Part shown: piece by piece, positions 26,545 to 34,838 of the stretch
Numbering within the stretch: the first letter of the stretch is position 1
Layout: the number at the start of each line of letters is the position of its first letter
Source of the DNA: UBA1757 sp045627385
GTDB lineage: Bacteria; Bacteroidota; Bacteroidia; Bacteroidales; UBA1402
Length of the DNA stretch: 64,000 nucleotides
NCBI GenBank assembly: GCA_045627385.1
Contig: JAZQNO010000021.1
Coordinates: 13,720 to 77,719 of the forward strand
Reading direction: 5' to 3'
Translations under genes and position numbers: made by a program
The notes under the pieces: model-generated
The model's input: only the letters and a program-made list of their open reading frames with translations
Databases searched by the model: none
Told to the model about the DNA's origin: nothing

Positions 26545-27231
26545 TCACCGTTTCCGCAGCAGGTCGGGTCGCAGCAGGCGAGTGCGCTGCTCGGCCTGTT
26601 CCATTTCCCATTCTTCTACCAGTCTCTGATTGCCGGAAAGCAGTATTTCGGGCACTTTCCAGCCCTTGTAGTCGGCCGGACGGGTGTAGATGGGTGCGGC
26701 CAGCAGATTGTCCTGAAAAGAGTCGGAAAGGGCCGACTGCTCATCGTGAAGCACACCCGGAATGAGTCGGGTCACGCTGTCGGCGATGACGGCCGCCGCC
26801 AGTTCTCCGCCGGTCAGCACATAATCGCCGATGGATATTTCCTTGGTGATCAAGTGCTCGCGTATTCGGTAGTCGATTCCTTTGTAATGTCCGCACAGGA
26901 TGATGAGATTCCGGCAGAGCGAAAGGCTGTTGGCCATTCCCTGATTGAACATTTCCCCGTCGGGTGATGTGTAGATGACCTCATCGTAGGCGCGTTGTTC
27001 CTTCAGGGCCGTAATGGCACGGTCGATGGGTTCGATTTGCATGACCATTCCGGCTGAAAAGCCGAAAGGCTCATCATCCACACGGCGGTGCTTCAGATCG
27101 GTCGAATAGTCACGCAGATTGTGTACGTGAATCTCGACAAGCCCTTTGTCTTTGGCTCTCTGCACGATGGAGCAGTTGAGCGGTCCGTCGAGCATTTCCG
27201 GAAGAACGGTAATGATATCGAATCTCATCAC
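26545..27231 (-). CDS. trmD: tRNA (guanine37-N1)-methyltransferase
   Basis: A 228-aa SPOUT methyltransferase starting MMRFDIITVLPEML (the second Met, at 27228, is equally possible). The trefoil-knot S-adenosylmethionine site is seen in LCGHYKGIDYRI and EISIGDYVLTGGELAA (about 112-145), followed by SVTRLIPGVL. It adds the N1 methyl to G37 of tRNAs reading CNN codons, preventing +1 frameshifts. Elsewhere trmD often sits with ribosomal genes; here it follows the DUF3078 gene with a 14-base gap. Confidence 0.95.
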   Translation of the reverse strand: MMRFDIITVLPEMLDGPLNCSIVQRAKDKGLVEIHVHNLRDYSTDLKHRRVDDEPFGFSAGMVMQIEPIDRAITALKEQRAYDEVIYTSPDGEMFNQGMANSLSLCRNLIILCGHYKGIDYRIREHLITKEISIGDYVLTGGELAAAVIADSVTRLIPGVLHDEQSALSDSFQDNLLAAPIYTRPADYKGWKVPEILLSGNQRLVEEWEMEQAEQRTRLLRPDLLRKR

Positions 27232-27245
27232 AGAGGCGTGTAGGC

Positions 27246-28124
27246 TTAGAATTTGCAGCTCAGACCCAGACCGAGCACTTCCTTGAACTGGACTTTGGCG
27301 GTCTTGGTGCCGTCTTCGTTCAGAGTCTTGATGTCATCGTCATATTTCAGGTTGGACTGGAAGGTGAGGGTGACGAACTTGGAGAGGTTGAGACCGATCA
27401 GGGTGTTCCAGTTGACATCCACCTTGCCGAAGGTGTCGTTGTATGCGGTGAAAAGATCGAGATCGGACTTCACGCTCAGCTTGTCCTGGAAGAATCCGTA
27501 GTTGACGGCAGCCTTGAAGGTCGAACCGAATTCGAGCTTGGTGTTCTCGCCGGTTTCCAGACCGAAGGCCTCGGCGAAAGCGACATCGCTCACATAGGTG
27601 AGTTTGCCGGCAGCGGGTGAATAATAAGCGCTGAAGTGGTCATTGGGCTTGTAGTCGAAACCGAGGGAGAGGTTCAGATAGGCAGGCGTCATCAGATCGG
27701 AAACCTTGGTCTTGCTGCCGTCGCTGGCATAGCTGTAGCCGGGAGCGAACTGGGTCTTGAAATCCAGCAGGGCGGCATAGAAGAGATGTTCGCTCATCTG
27801 ACGGCCGAACTTGGAAGCGAAATGAAGGTTATCCATATTCTTGCGCCAGTCTTCGATAGTTTGTGTCTTCAACTGACCGAAATTGGCATCCAGATCGTTG
27901 GTCCAGGAGACCTTGTCCTTCTTGTAGTTGAGAGATCCGTTGAAATAGACGTTCCAGGTGGTGGAGTTTTCACCGCCTTCAGACCAGTTGGTCAAAGAAG
28001 TCTGAGACAGATTCAGTCCGGTCAGACCGCTGTGAGTCCAGTTGGAAGGAGTTTCGTCTTGTGCGTTGGCAGCCGTCAGACAGAAAGAAGCCATCAAAGT
28101 GGCCAAAAAGAAAGATTTCTTCAT
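27246..28124 (-). CDS. DUF3078 family outer-membrane-type protein
   Basis: A 292-aa protein with a signal peptide (about residues 1-21). The N-terminal mature part has NWTHSGLTGLNLSQTSLTNW, the DUF3078 signature. The rest alternates polar and aromatic residues in beta strands, ending LGLSCKF with the C-terminal Phe common to outer-membrane barrels. The function is unknown. A TAAATTTG -7-like element lies upstream at 28171-28178 (minus strand), divergent from the riboswitch promoter. Confidence 0.88.
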   Translation of the reverse strand: MKKSFFLATLMASFCLTAANAQDETPSNWTHSGLTGLNLSQTSLTNWSEGGENSTTWNVYFNGSLNYKKDKVSWTNDLDANFGQLKTQTIEDWRKNMDNLHFASKFGRQMSEHLFYAALLDFKTQFAPGYSYASDGSKTKVSDLMTPAYLNLSLGFDYKPNDHFSAYYSPAAGKLTYVSDVAFAEAFGLETGENTKLEFGSTFKAAVNYGFFQDKLSVKSDLDLFTAYNDTFGKVDVNWNTLIGLNLSKFVTLTFQSNLKYDDDIKTLNEDGTKTAKVQFKEVLGLGLSCKF

Positions 28125-28186
28125 TTTGTTGATTTTTAATGAGTTATTTGATTTTGCTGATTTTTGGCTGCAAATTTAGTCATTTT

Positions 28187-28218
28187 TTCGGTTTCAAGTC
28201 CATAAAACTGTATCTTTG
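28187..28218 (+). promoter_or_regulatory. Promoter driving the cobalamin riboswitch transcript
   Basis: TTCG (28187-28190, one mismatch), a 20-base spacer and TATCTTTG (28211-28218). Predicted transcription start is about 28225, which coincides with the 5' end of the riboswitch P1 stem. Confidence 0.6.
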
Positions 28219-28224
28219 CTTCGA

Positions 28225-28404
28225 TTTCGGTGACAATCGGGCTTTCTGTCCGATTATTGAGGGAAACCGGTGCGAATCCGGTGCAGGACCCGCTGCTGTG
28301 AGATCCTATGTCGCCTTGTTCTTCTGCCACTGCCCTAAAGAAGTCAGACTTCCGGTAAGGTCGGGAAGGCCGCAAGGTGGATCGAGTCAGAAAACCTGCC
28401 GGAA
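28225..28404 (+). ncRNA. Cobalamin (B12) riboswitch aptamer
   Basis: All main conserved blocks are present in order: GGGAAACCGGTGCGAATCCGG (from about 28260), the CCCGCTGCTGTGA core, the B12 box GCCACTG (28326-28332), CGGGAAGG (about 28363-28370), and GAGTCAG with AAAACCTGCC near the 3' end. TTTCGG (28225-28230) and CCGGAA (28399-28404) form the closing P1 stem with one G-T pair. B12 binding normally lowers expression of the gene downstream, here a DUF4465 lipoprotein. The expression platform lies in 28405-28511. Confidence 0.95.
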
Positions 28405-28421
28405 TGTTGTTGTCTGAACTC

Positions 28422-28500
28422 TCGGGCGTTAGGGGAATGGCACGATTGGGGACAGTATGGTTCCGCTGCCGCCCGACGTATAGTTTTCGGAACCGTCATT
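28422..28500 (+). promoter_or_regulatory. Expression platform of the B12 riboswitch with competing stems
   Basis: TCGGGCG (28422-28428) is fully complementary to CGCCCGA (28470-28476). That segment lies in the loop of a second possible hairpin, GGTTCCG (28459-28465) with CGGAACC (28488-28494). The second hairpin is followed by GTCATTTTTGTGTTTTT directly before ATG 28512, so it could act as a weak terminator or mask the start region. Which stem forms with ligand cannot be read from sequence. Confidence 0.5.
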
Positions 28501-28511
28501 TTTGTGTTTTT

Positions 28512-29255
28512 ATGATTAAAAAAACGGTTTATGCCGCACTGGCTTTGGTGTGTGCGTTGGTGTGTGTGTCCTGTCAGGAAACTGAAAAAGGAAAAGATGT
28601 ATGTCTGACCGTCGGCTTCGAAAAAGCTGTCCTTGACAGTACGGGATGTTTCCGAGGCGAATTCTACAGCGAAGAGAACCTCTCGTTCACTTCCTATGAG
28701 ATCGATTCCTGCGGCTACATTTATTGGGCCGGTTTTGTCGTCAACAACCACTGCGACACGGTGACCGGCGACTACACCAACGAGTACAGCGCCATTACGG
28801 GCTGTGCCGCCGACGGCAAGCAGTATGCGACCCTCTACTGGAGCTATTATGACGTGTCCGGCGGAAAGGATTGCCATATGCAGTTCGGTCAGAACGAAGA
28901 GCATGTGGTCAAAAGCATGTGCGTGACCAACACGACCTATGTGTACAAGGCCTTGCGCGACGGCAGCAGTTTTTCCAAGAAATTCGGGGAAGGGGACTGG
29001 TTCAAGGTGGTTCTCACGGCCTACGATGCCAATGGGCTTGAAACAGGCCATTTGGATTATTATCTGGCCGATTTCCGCAATGGAAAACGTTTCCTGTCCG
29101 ATTCTTGGGAAACGGTCGACCTCAGTTCGCTCGGTGAGCTCAACAAACTGGTGTTCACGTTCGAATCTAGCGACACGGGTGTCTTCGGCATCAATACGCC
29201 GACTTACGTTTCCATCGACAATATTGTCTATGTCGAGAAGTTCTTGGCGGAGTGA
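28512..29255 (+). CDS. DUF4465 lipoprotein, probable B12-binding surface protein
   Basis: The ATG at 28512 gives 247 aa with a lipobox ending VCVSC (Cys about residue 20). The mature protein is beta-rich with FEKAVLDSTGCFRG, NNHCDTVTGDYTNEYSAITG and ending NTPTYVSIDNIVYVE, the DUF4465 pattern. I recall that members of this group in Bacteroides are controlled by B12 riboswitches and that some bind cobamides at the surface (BtuH-type). The riboswitch directly upstream supports a corrinoid role here. No btuB, btuF or btuCD lies nearby. Confidence 0.85.
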   Translation: MIKKTVYAALALVCALVCVSCQETEKGKDVCLTVGFEKAVLDSTGCFRGEFYSEENLSFTSYEIDSCGYIYWAGFVVNNHCDTVTGDYTNEYSAITGCAADGKQYATLYWSYYDVSGGKDCHMQFGQNEEHVVKSMCVTNTTYVYKALRDGSSFSKKFGEGDWFKVVLTAYDANGLETGHLDYYLADFRNGKRFLSDSWETVDLSSLGELNKLVFTFESSDTGVFGINTPTYVSIDNIVYVEKFLAE

Positions 29256-29308
29256 ACCGGAAAGGATCGGTTTGTCCGATTCCGCCGGTCGTCGGCATTC
29301 GGCATAAC

Positions 29309-29341
29309 AAAAGAGGATGACGCGAAGTCATCCTCTTTTCT
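29309..29341. terminator. Bidirectional terminator between DUF4465 and kor genes
   Basis: AAAAGAGGATGAC (29309-29321) pairs perfectly with GTCATCCTCTTTT (29327-29339). A/T tracts on both ends let it serve the DUF4465 gene and the opposite-strand korC. Confidence 0.93.
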
Positions 29342-29361
29342 TTATCCTGTGGAAAGCCGCA

Positions 29362-29904
29362 TCAGGCGGTCTCAATCAATTCCATGCCTTTTTTCAAGGC
29401 GGCTTCGTTCATCGGAATCAGATTGTGATGGCGGGCCGGGAGCGTCTTGCGCAGACCTTTCAGAACGCCCTCTATGCTGACGACGGGTTTCACCTTGAGG
29501 TAACCGCCCAGGACGATCATGTTGAAAGTCTTGGTGTTGTCCATTTCGTTGGCGGCTGCCATCGCGTTGATTGTAAAGATATTGATATCCTTGCGAGCCG
29601 GTTTGCGGGAGATGCCGTGAGGGTCGTAGATGAGGGTTCCGCCGGGTTTGATTTTGTCTTCAAACTTGTCCATCGACTGCTGGTTGAGAATGATGGCCGT
29701 GTCGAAGACATGGAGAATGGGCGAACTGATCCTTTCATCGCTGATGATGACGGTGACATTGGCCGTACCTCCGCGCTGTTCGGGACCGTAGGCGGGCATC
29801 CAGGTGACTTCTTTATCTTCCATCAGGGCTGCGTATGCCAGCATCTTGCCCATCGACAACACGCCCTGTCCGCCGAAACCGGCTATGATAAGTTCTTCTG
29901 TCAT
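29362..29904 (-). CDS. korC: 2-oxoacid:ferredoxin oxidoreductase gamma subunit
   Basis: A 180-aa gamma subunit starting MTEELIIAGFGGQGVLSMGK, whose glycine-rich motif is the family signature, followed by TWMPAYGPEQRGGTANVTV. With KorA and KorB it converts a 2-oxoacid (2-oxoglutarate is most likely for this four-part type) and CoA to an acyl-CoA, reducing ferredoxin. It is the last gene of the operon, 2 bases after korB, and ends at a bidirectional terminator. Confidence 0.92.
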   Translation of the reverse strand: MTEELIIAGFGGQGVLSMGKMLAYAALMEDKEVTWMPAYGPEQRGGTANVTVIISDERISSPILHVFDTAIILNQQSMDKFEDKIKPGGTLIYDPHGISRKPARKDINIFTINAMAAANEMDNTKTFNMIVLGGYLKVKPVVSIEGVLKGLRKTLPARHHNLIPMNEAALKKGMELIETA

Positions 29905-29906
29905 AA

Positions 29907-30665
29907 TTATCTGTCTTTTAAATCACCGAGCTGGTAGAAGGGGAACATATTTTCTTCGAGCCACATGTTGGCCTGGTAGGGCGACATCTTCCAGCCCGAG
30001 TTGCAGGAGGCCACGATTTCCACCACGCTGGCGCCTTTGCCGGCCATCGAGTTTTCGAAGGCTTTGCGGATGGCTTTCTTGGTCTTTTTCACGGCAGCGG
30101 CCGTGTGTACGCTCTGACGGGTGACGTAGCAGGTGCCTTCCACTTCGGCCAGCAGATTGGAAATCTTGAGCGGATAGCCGTTCAGTTCGACATTGCGTCC
30201 GTAAGGGCAGGTGGAGGTTTTCATACCTTCCAGCGTGCTGGGCGACATCTGACCGCCCGTCATGCCGTAGATGGCGTTGTTGACGAAGATGATGGCGATG
30301 TTTTCGCCGCGGTTGCAGGCGTGTATGGTTTCGCAGGTGCCGATGGCCGACAGGTCGCCGTCGCCCTGGTAGGTGAACACCAGTTTGTCGGGCTCCAGAC
30401 GCTTGACGGCGGTGGCGATGGCCGGTGCGCGTCCGTGGGCGGCCTCGATGAAATCGACATCGAGATACTTGTAGGCGAACACGGCACATCCGACCGGCGA
30501 AACGCCGATGGTCCGGTGCTCCATACCCATTTCTTCGATGACTTCGGCAATCATGCGGTGCACGGTCCCGTGGTTGCAACCGGGACAATAGTGCATCACA
30601 TTGCCTTTGACGAGGTGCGATTTCTCGTACACCAGGTTTTCGGGGGCTATGATCTTATTCTCCAT
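29907..30665 (-). CDS. korB: 2-oxoacid:ferredoxin oxidoreductase beta subunit (TPP-binding)
   Basis: The start MENKIIAPENLVYEKSH at 30665 gives 252 aa. The thiamine-diphosphate motif is GDGDLSAIG followed by IIFVNNAIYGMTGGQ (about 90-130). The CPGCNHGT stretch near residue 28 is typical of the beta chain. This is the catalytic TPP subunit. Its start lies within the small membrane-protein gene, overlapping by 11 bases, so the two are probably translationally coupled. Confidence 0.94.
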   Translation of the reverse strand: MENKIIAPENLVYEKSHLVKGNVMHYCPGCNHGTVHRMIAEVIEEMGMEHRTIGVSPVGCAVFAYKYLDVDFIEAAHGRAPAIATAVKRLEPDKLVFTYQGDGDLSAIGTCETIHACNRGENIAIIFVNNAIYGMTGGQMSPSTLEGMKTSTCPYGRNVELNGYPLKISNLLAEVEGTCYVTRQSVHTAAAVKKTKKAIRKAFENSMAGKGASVVEIVASCNSGWKMSPYQANMWLEENMFPFYQLGDLKDR

Positions 30666-30858
30666 AAAGCTGACTCTTTTGTTTTTTCTTGCTGCGGATG
30701 ATGAATCGGATGACAATCTCGACAAGTTTCATGACGACAGCGGTGACAATCAGTATGTGCGACTTGTGCAGGTCGTGGCCGAAATACAGGACCAGCGCCA
30801 GCACGAGAGCTATCAGGCTGAGAGCCGAAAGGGCGTATCTGATTCCGTTGAGGTCCAT
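30655..30858 (-). CDS. 67-aa membrane protein inside the kor operon
   Basis: A short protein with two hydrophobic segments (about residues 7-25, and about 35-54) and a very basic C-terminus (IRSKKKQKSQ). It starts 3 bases after the korA stop and overlaps korB by 11 bases, so it is packed into the operon like a true gene. I recognise no family. It might anchor or regulate the Kor complex at the membrane; this is inference. Its placement argues against a chance open frame. Confidence 0.75.
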   Translation of the reverse strand: MDLNGIRYALSALSLIALVLALVLYFGHDLHKSHILIVTAVVMKLVEIVIRFIIRSKKKQKSQLYGE

Positions 30859-30861
30859 GGC

Positions 30862-31935
30862 TCAGAACTGTTTTTGGAATGCTTCGGCGATTTCTTCCGG
30901 AGTCGGCACCATGCCGCCGATGCGTCCGAAGAAAGAGACGGGCACTTTTCCGTTGACGGCCAAACGCACGTCGTCGACCATTTGGCCGGCGTTGAGTTCG
31001 ACGGTGAGAATGGATTTGACCTGTGCGGCACGGGCGGCAATGGCCTTCGAGGGGAATGGCCACAGAGTGATGGGGCGCAGCAGCCCCACTTTGATACCTT
31101 GCTCACGAAGCAATTGGATGGTCTTCAGACAGATGCGTGCCGGACTTCCGAAAGCGACCAGCAGATATTCGGCATCGTCGCAGCAGTATTCTTCGTAACG
31201 CACTTCCTTGGCTTCGATTTCGCGCAGGCGCTCCTGGCGGCGCAGATTGTGCTCCTCCATGATGGCGGGATCCAGTTCCAAGGAACTGATGATGTTCTGA
31301 TTGCGGCTGTCGGGCTTGCCGGTGACGGCCCAAGGCGTGTTGGTGGCGATTTCCTCGTCGGTGAAACGGGGTTTGAAGGGAGGAAGGACCACCTTCTCCA
31401 TCATTTGGCCGATGGCTCCATCGGAAAGAATCATCGAAGGCACACGGTAGCGGAAAGCCAGCGTGAAGGCCAAGTCGACAAAATCGGCCATTTCCTGGAC
31501 GGAATAGGGGGCCAGGACAATCAGGTGGTAGTCGCCGTGACCGCCGCCTTTGGTGGCCTGAAAATAGTCGGACTGGCTGGGTTGGATGGTGCCCAGACCT
31601 GGGCCGCCGCGCTGCACGTTCACGATGAGGGCGGGCAGATTGGCGCCTGCCATGAAGGAAATGCCTTCCTGCATCAGGCTGACACCGGGGCTTGAAGACG
31701 AGGTCATGACTTTCTTGCCGCAGGAGGCGCCGCCGTAGACCATATTGATGGAAGCGACTTCGCTTTCGGCCTGCAGGCAGACCATGCCGGTGGTTTCCCA
31801 AGGCTTTTCGGCCATCAGGGTCTCCATGATTTCGGATTGGGGTGTGATGGGGTATCCGAAATAGCCGTCGCAGCCGCAGCGGATGGCCGCCAGCGCAATG
31901 GCTTCGTTACCCTTCAATAAACGAACTTCTTCCAT
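30862..31935 (-). CDS. korA: 2-oxoacid:ferredoxin oxidoreductase alpha subunit
   Basis: A 357-aa alpha subunit beginning MEEVRLLKGNEAIALAAIRCG, with the pyrimidine-binding YPITPQSEIMETL motif (about 28-40), the TSSSSPGVSLMQEGISFM stretch (about 77-94), and GGPGLGTIQPSQSDYF. It has no fused gamma domain, in line with the separate korC. It pairs with KorB to form the active site. The ferredoxin gene korD is 5 bases upstream. Confidence 0.94.
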   Translation of the reverse strand: MEEVRLLKGNEAIALAAIRCGCDGYFGYPITPQSEIMETLMAEKPWETTGMVCLQAESEVASINMVYGGASCGKKVMTSSSSPGVSLMQEGISFMAGANLPALIVNVQRGGPGLGTIQPSQSDYFQATKGGGHGDYHLIVLAPYSVQEMADFVDLAFTLAFRYRVPSMILSDGAIGQMMEKVVLPPFKPRFTDEEIATNTPWAVTGKPDSRNQNIISSLELDPAIMEEHNLRRQERLREIEAKEVRYEEYCCDDAEYLLVAFGSPARICLKTIQLLREQGIKVGLLRPITLWPFPSKAIAARAAQVKSILTVELNAGQMVDDVRLAVNGKVPVSFFGRIGGMVPTPEEIAEAFQKQF

Positions 31936-31940
31936 ATCTG

Positions 31941-32165
31941 TCAGAGTTTTACTTTATAGACTTTGATACATCCGTCCGGACACATATAGGCGCAGCTGGC
32001 ACAACCGATACAGTTGTCGGGCTGTTTCATATAGGCATACGGATAGCCTTTTTCGTTGACTTCCGCAGAAAGGGCCAACACATCCGAAGGACAGGCGTGG
32101 ACACAGAGCTCACAACCTTTGCAGTGACTGACATCAATCTCGACTGCACCTTTAATCTTTGCCAT
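31941..32165 (-). CDS. korD: Two-cluster 4Fe-4S ferredoxin subunit of the Kor complex
   Basis: A 74-aa protein with two CxxCxxCxxxCP cluster motifs: CKGCELCVHACP (about 15-26) and CIGCASCAYMCP (about 52-63). It is the delta subunit that takes electrons from the TPP site to free ferredoxin. It is the first gene of the operon korD-korA-membrane protein-korB-korC. The start MAKIKGAVEIDVSHC is preferred over an upstream out-of-frame alternative. Confidence 0.93.
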   Translation of the reverse strand: MAKIKGAVEIDVSHCKGCELCVHACPSDVLALSAEVNEKGYPYAYMKQPDNCIGCASCAYMCPDGCIKVYKVKL

Positions 32166-32221
32166 AATAAATTGTTTATTAAGTAGTTATGAGTAGCCGA
32201 AGGGCTTTCGGTTTCACGGGG

Positions 32222-32253
32222 CAAAATTACCCCTTAGTTTCTGCATATTCAAC
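32222..32253 (-). promoter_or_regulatory. Promoter of the kor operon
   Basis: On the minus strand GTTG (one mismatch), a 20-base spacer and TAATTTTG (32222-32229). The transcript would have a leader of about 50 bases containing a short CCGAA...TTCGG hairpin. Confidence 0.6.
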
Positions 32254-32284
32254 TGTATATGCGAATAAAATCGTATTTTTCGAA

Positions 32285-33094
32285 TTATTCGAGATGTCCA
32301 GCCCAATAAAAGCAGTCGGGAAAGCGTCCGGAAAGGTCTGTTTCCTTTTCAAACAGGCCAAAAACGGAAGACCCACTGCCCGACATGGAGGCATAGGCCG
32401 CTCCCTGTCGGTATAGTTCTTCTTTGACGGAGGCAATGGCTGGATGAGCGGCGAAAATGCTGGTTTCGAAGTCATTGACCAGTATATTGCTCCATTCTTT
32501 CACGGGGCGGCCGACAATGTCGGAAGGAGTGGATGCCGGCCATTGCGGACGGATGCCCCGATAGGCTTCGGCTGTCGACACGGCTATCGGAGGAATGACC
32601 AGCACCAGATACCAGTCCTTGAGACTGAGCCGGCAAGGGTGGAAGATTTCGCCTCTGCCGGTGGCATACACAGGCCTGTCGCCAATGAAAAACGGACAGT
32701 CTGAGCCGAGATTGGCCGCTTCCTCGCACAGTTTTTCCTCTCCAAGATTCAGGTGGAACAGGCTGTCCAGCGCTTTCAGGGTGAAGGCTGCGTCGGCCGA
32801 GCCTCCGCCAAGGCCGGCGCCGAAGGGGATGGCCTTGCGCATCCATATCTCGACGGGAGCGATTCCGTATTTCTTTTCCATCAGTCGGAATGCCTTGGTG
32901 ACCAGATTGTTCTCATCTTCACACGCGACATTGATGCCGCTGATGTGCAGCTGGTAGGAATCTGCCGGAATCAGTTCAAGCGCATCGCAGAGTCCGATCG
33001 GGTAGAATACGGTTTGAAGGTTGTGGAATCCGTCTGGCCTTTTTTCGACCACCTGGAGACCCAGATTTATTTTGGCGTTCGGAAAGCAGATCAT
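32285..33094 (-). CDS. ispE: 4-diphosphocytidyl-2-C-methyl-D-erythritol kinase
   Basis: A 269-aa GHMP-fold kinase. The N-terminus MICFPNAKINLGLQVVEKRPDGFHN and the ATP loop PFGAGLGGGSADAAFTL (about 91-107) are diagnostic. The C-terminal MSGSGSSVFGLF is the third GHMP motif. It phosphorylates CDP-methylerythritol in the non-mevalonate isoprenoid pathway. It is divergent from dnaB with 117 bases between starts. Confidence 0.95.
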   Translation of the reverse strand: MICFPNAKINLGLQVVEKRPDGFHNLQTVFYPIGLCDALELIPADSYQLHISGINVACEDENNLVTKAFRLMEKKYGIAPVEIWMRKAIPFGAGLGGGSADAAFTLKALDSLFHLNLGEEKLCEEAANLGSDCPFFIGDRPVYATGRGEIFHPCRLSLKDWYLVLVIPPIAVSTAEAYRGIRPQWPASTPSDIVGRPVKEWSNILVNDFETSIFAAHPAIASVKEELYRQGAAYASMSGSGSSVFGLFEKETDLSGRFPDCFYWAGHLE

Positions 33095-33151
33095 AAACTC
33101 AAATTTTCAGCAAAAATAGGAAAAGATGTTGATATCTTGTTGATAACTATA

Positions 33152-33183
33152 TTTCGAAAAGAGGAGCGTGAAGCCTATCTTTG
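33152..33183 (+). promoter_or_regulatory. Promoter of dnaB
   Basis: TTTC (33152-33155), a 20-base spacer and TATCTTTG (33176-33183), 28 bases before ATG 33212. One mismatch in the -33 element. Confidence 0.7.
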
Positions 33184-33211
33184 TGAACGCAAAAATCAAT
33201 TGAAGAGTCAT

Positions 33212-34795
33212 ATGGAAGACAGTAGAGTCCGAACCGTTTACAAGCAGGTGCCCGTCAAACCCGAAGAAATGGGGCGTATGCAGCCTCAGGCGCGTGACTT
33301 GGAGGAAGTTGTGCTGGGTGCTCTCATGCTGGAAAAGGACGCTTTTTCCAAAGTGTGTGAAATCCTCAAACCGGAGTATTTTTACGATCAGGCCAATCAG
33401 ACCATCTATCAGGCGGTTCAGTCTTTGTCCCTGCGTCAGGAGCCGGTGGATATCCTGACCGTGCAGGAAGAACTGCGCCACATGGGCAAACTCGACGAGG
33501 TCGGCGGCCCGGTTTACTTGGTGAAACTGACTGAAAACGTGGTTTCAACGGCTCATCTGGAATACCATTCCCGCATTGTCGCCCAGAAGTTCATAGCGCG
33601 CGAGCTCATCCGCTTTTCGATGGACATTCAGGGAAAGGCTTTCGACGACACCAACGACGTGAAGGAACTGATGCAGGAAGCCGAATCGGGGCTCTTTGAA
33701 ATATCGCAGCAGTCGCTCAAGAAAGAGGTCGTCCAAATCAATCCCATCATCGACGAGGCGCTGAAGCGCATGAAGGTGGCCGCCAACCGCAAAGACGGTT
33801 TGAGCGGTTTGCCGACCGGATTCAAGAAGTTGGATGAAATGACTTCCGGATGGCAGCGTTCGGATTTGGTCATCATCGCGGCCCGTCCGGCGATGGGCAA
33901 GACCGCTTTTGCCCTGTCCATGGCCAAGAACATGGCGGTCGACCATCAGATTCCGGTGGCGGTCTTTTCTTTGGAAATGTCCAATGTGCAGCTGGTCAAT
34001 CGATTGATTGTCAATGTCTGTTCGATTCCAGGCGAAAAGGTGAAGAATGGCTCCCTGACCCCGGACGAGTGGCGCCTGATGGACCAGCAGCTCAAAAGCC
34101 TGTATGACGCGCCTATCTACATAGACGACACGCCAAGCCTGTCGGTCTTTGAATTCTCAACCAAATGCCGCCGGCTGGTCAAGGAACACAATGTGCAGTG
34201 TGTCATCGTGGATTACCTTCAGCTGATGAATGCCAGCGGCGGAAAGTTCGGCAACCGCGAACAGGAAGTCAGCACGGTCTCCCGCGCTTTGAAAGCGCTT
34301 GCCAAAGAACTGGACATACCGGTCATCGCTCTTTCTCAGGTCAATCGTGCCTCGACCAACCGTGGCCCCACGCAGGGCAATACGGGCAACGCCAGCGATT
34401 CGAAACGTCCGCAACTGTCTGACCTGCGCGAATCGGGCGCCATCGAGCAGGATGCCGATATCGTCTGTTTCATCCACCGTCCCGAATATTACAAGATTAT
34501 GGAAGATGCGGAGGGCCATTCGATGGTCGGAAAGGCCGAACTCATCATCGCCAAGCACCGTAACGGTTCGACGGGTGACGTGCGCATGAAGTTCACGCAC
34601 GAATTCGCCCGTTTTTCAGACGACGATGAAGGGGAAGAACAGTTTCTCCCGAGAAACGCTTCGGCCAAGGCCGATGACAATACCGGCATGGTCTATTACG
34701 CTTCCAAAGCCAATCAGGAAGCCGATCGGGAGGCTCCGTCGCCTTTCGAGGGCGATTTCTCCGGCGGACCGGGCGATTCGGGGGTGCCTTTCTGA
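33212..34795 (+). CDS. dnaB: Replicative DNA helicase
   Basis: The ATG at 33212 gives 527 aa; the frame is open further upstream but that part overlaps ispE and the promoter. The N-terminal helical domain (about 25-125) precedes a RecA-type motor with Walker A ARPAMGKTAFALSMA (about 223-237), the Walker B region VIVDYLQLM, ALSQVNR, and LSDLRESGAIEQDADIV. The C-terminal tail is acidic and Gly/Pro-rich. It is the hexameric fork helicase. No intein is visible. Confidence 0.96.
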   Translation: MEDSRVRTVYKQVPVKPEEMGRMQPQARDLEEVVLGALMLEKDAFSKVCEILKPEYFYDQANQTIYQAVQSLSLRQEPVDILTVQEELRHMGKLDEVGGPVYLVKLTENVVSTAHLEYHSRIVAQKFIARELIRFSMDIQGKAFDDTNDVKELMQEAESGLFEISQQSLKKEVVQINPIIDEALKRMKVAANRKDGLSGLPTGFKKLDEMTSGWQRSDLVIIAARPAMGKTAFALSMAKNMAVDHQIPVAVFSLEMSNVQLVNRLIVNVCSIPGEKVKNGSLTPDEWRLMDQQLKSLYDAPIYIDDTPSLSVFEFSTKCRRLVKEHNVQCVIVDYLQLMNASGGKFGNREQEVSTVSRALKALAKELDIPVIALSQVNRASTNRGPTQGNTGNASDSKRPQLSDLRESGAIEQDADIVCFIHRPEYYKIMEDAEGHSMVGKAELIIAKHRNGSTGDVRMKFTHEFARFSDDDEGEEQFLPRNASAKADDNTGMVYYASKANQEADREAPSPFEGDFSGGPGDSGVPF

Positions 34796-34838
34796 GGGGT
34801 CATTTGCCATTTAATCAACTGTTTTCAATGTTGTCGGT

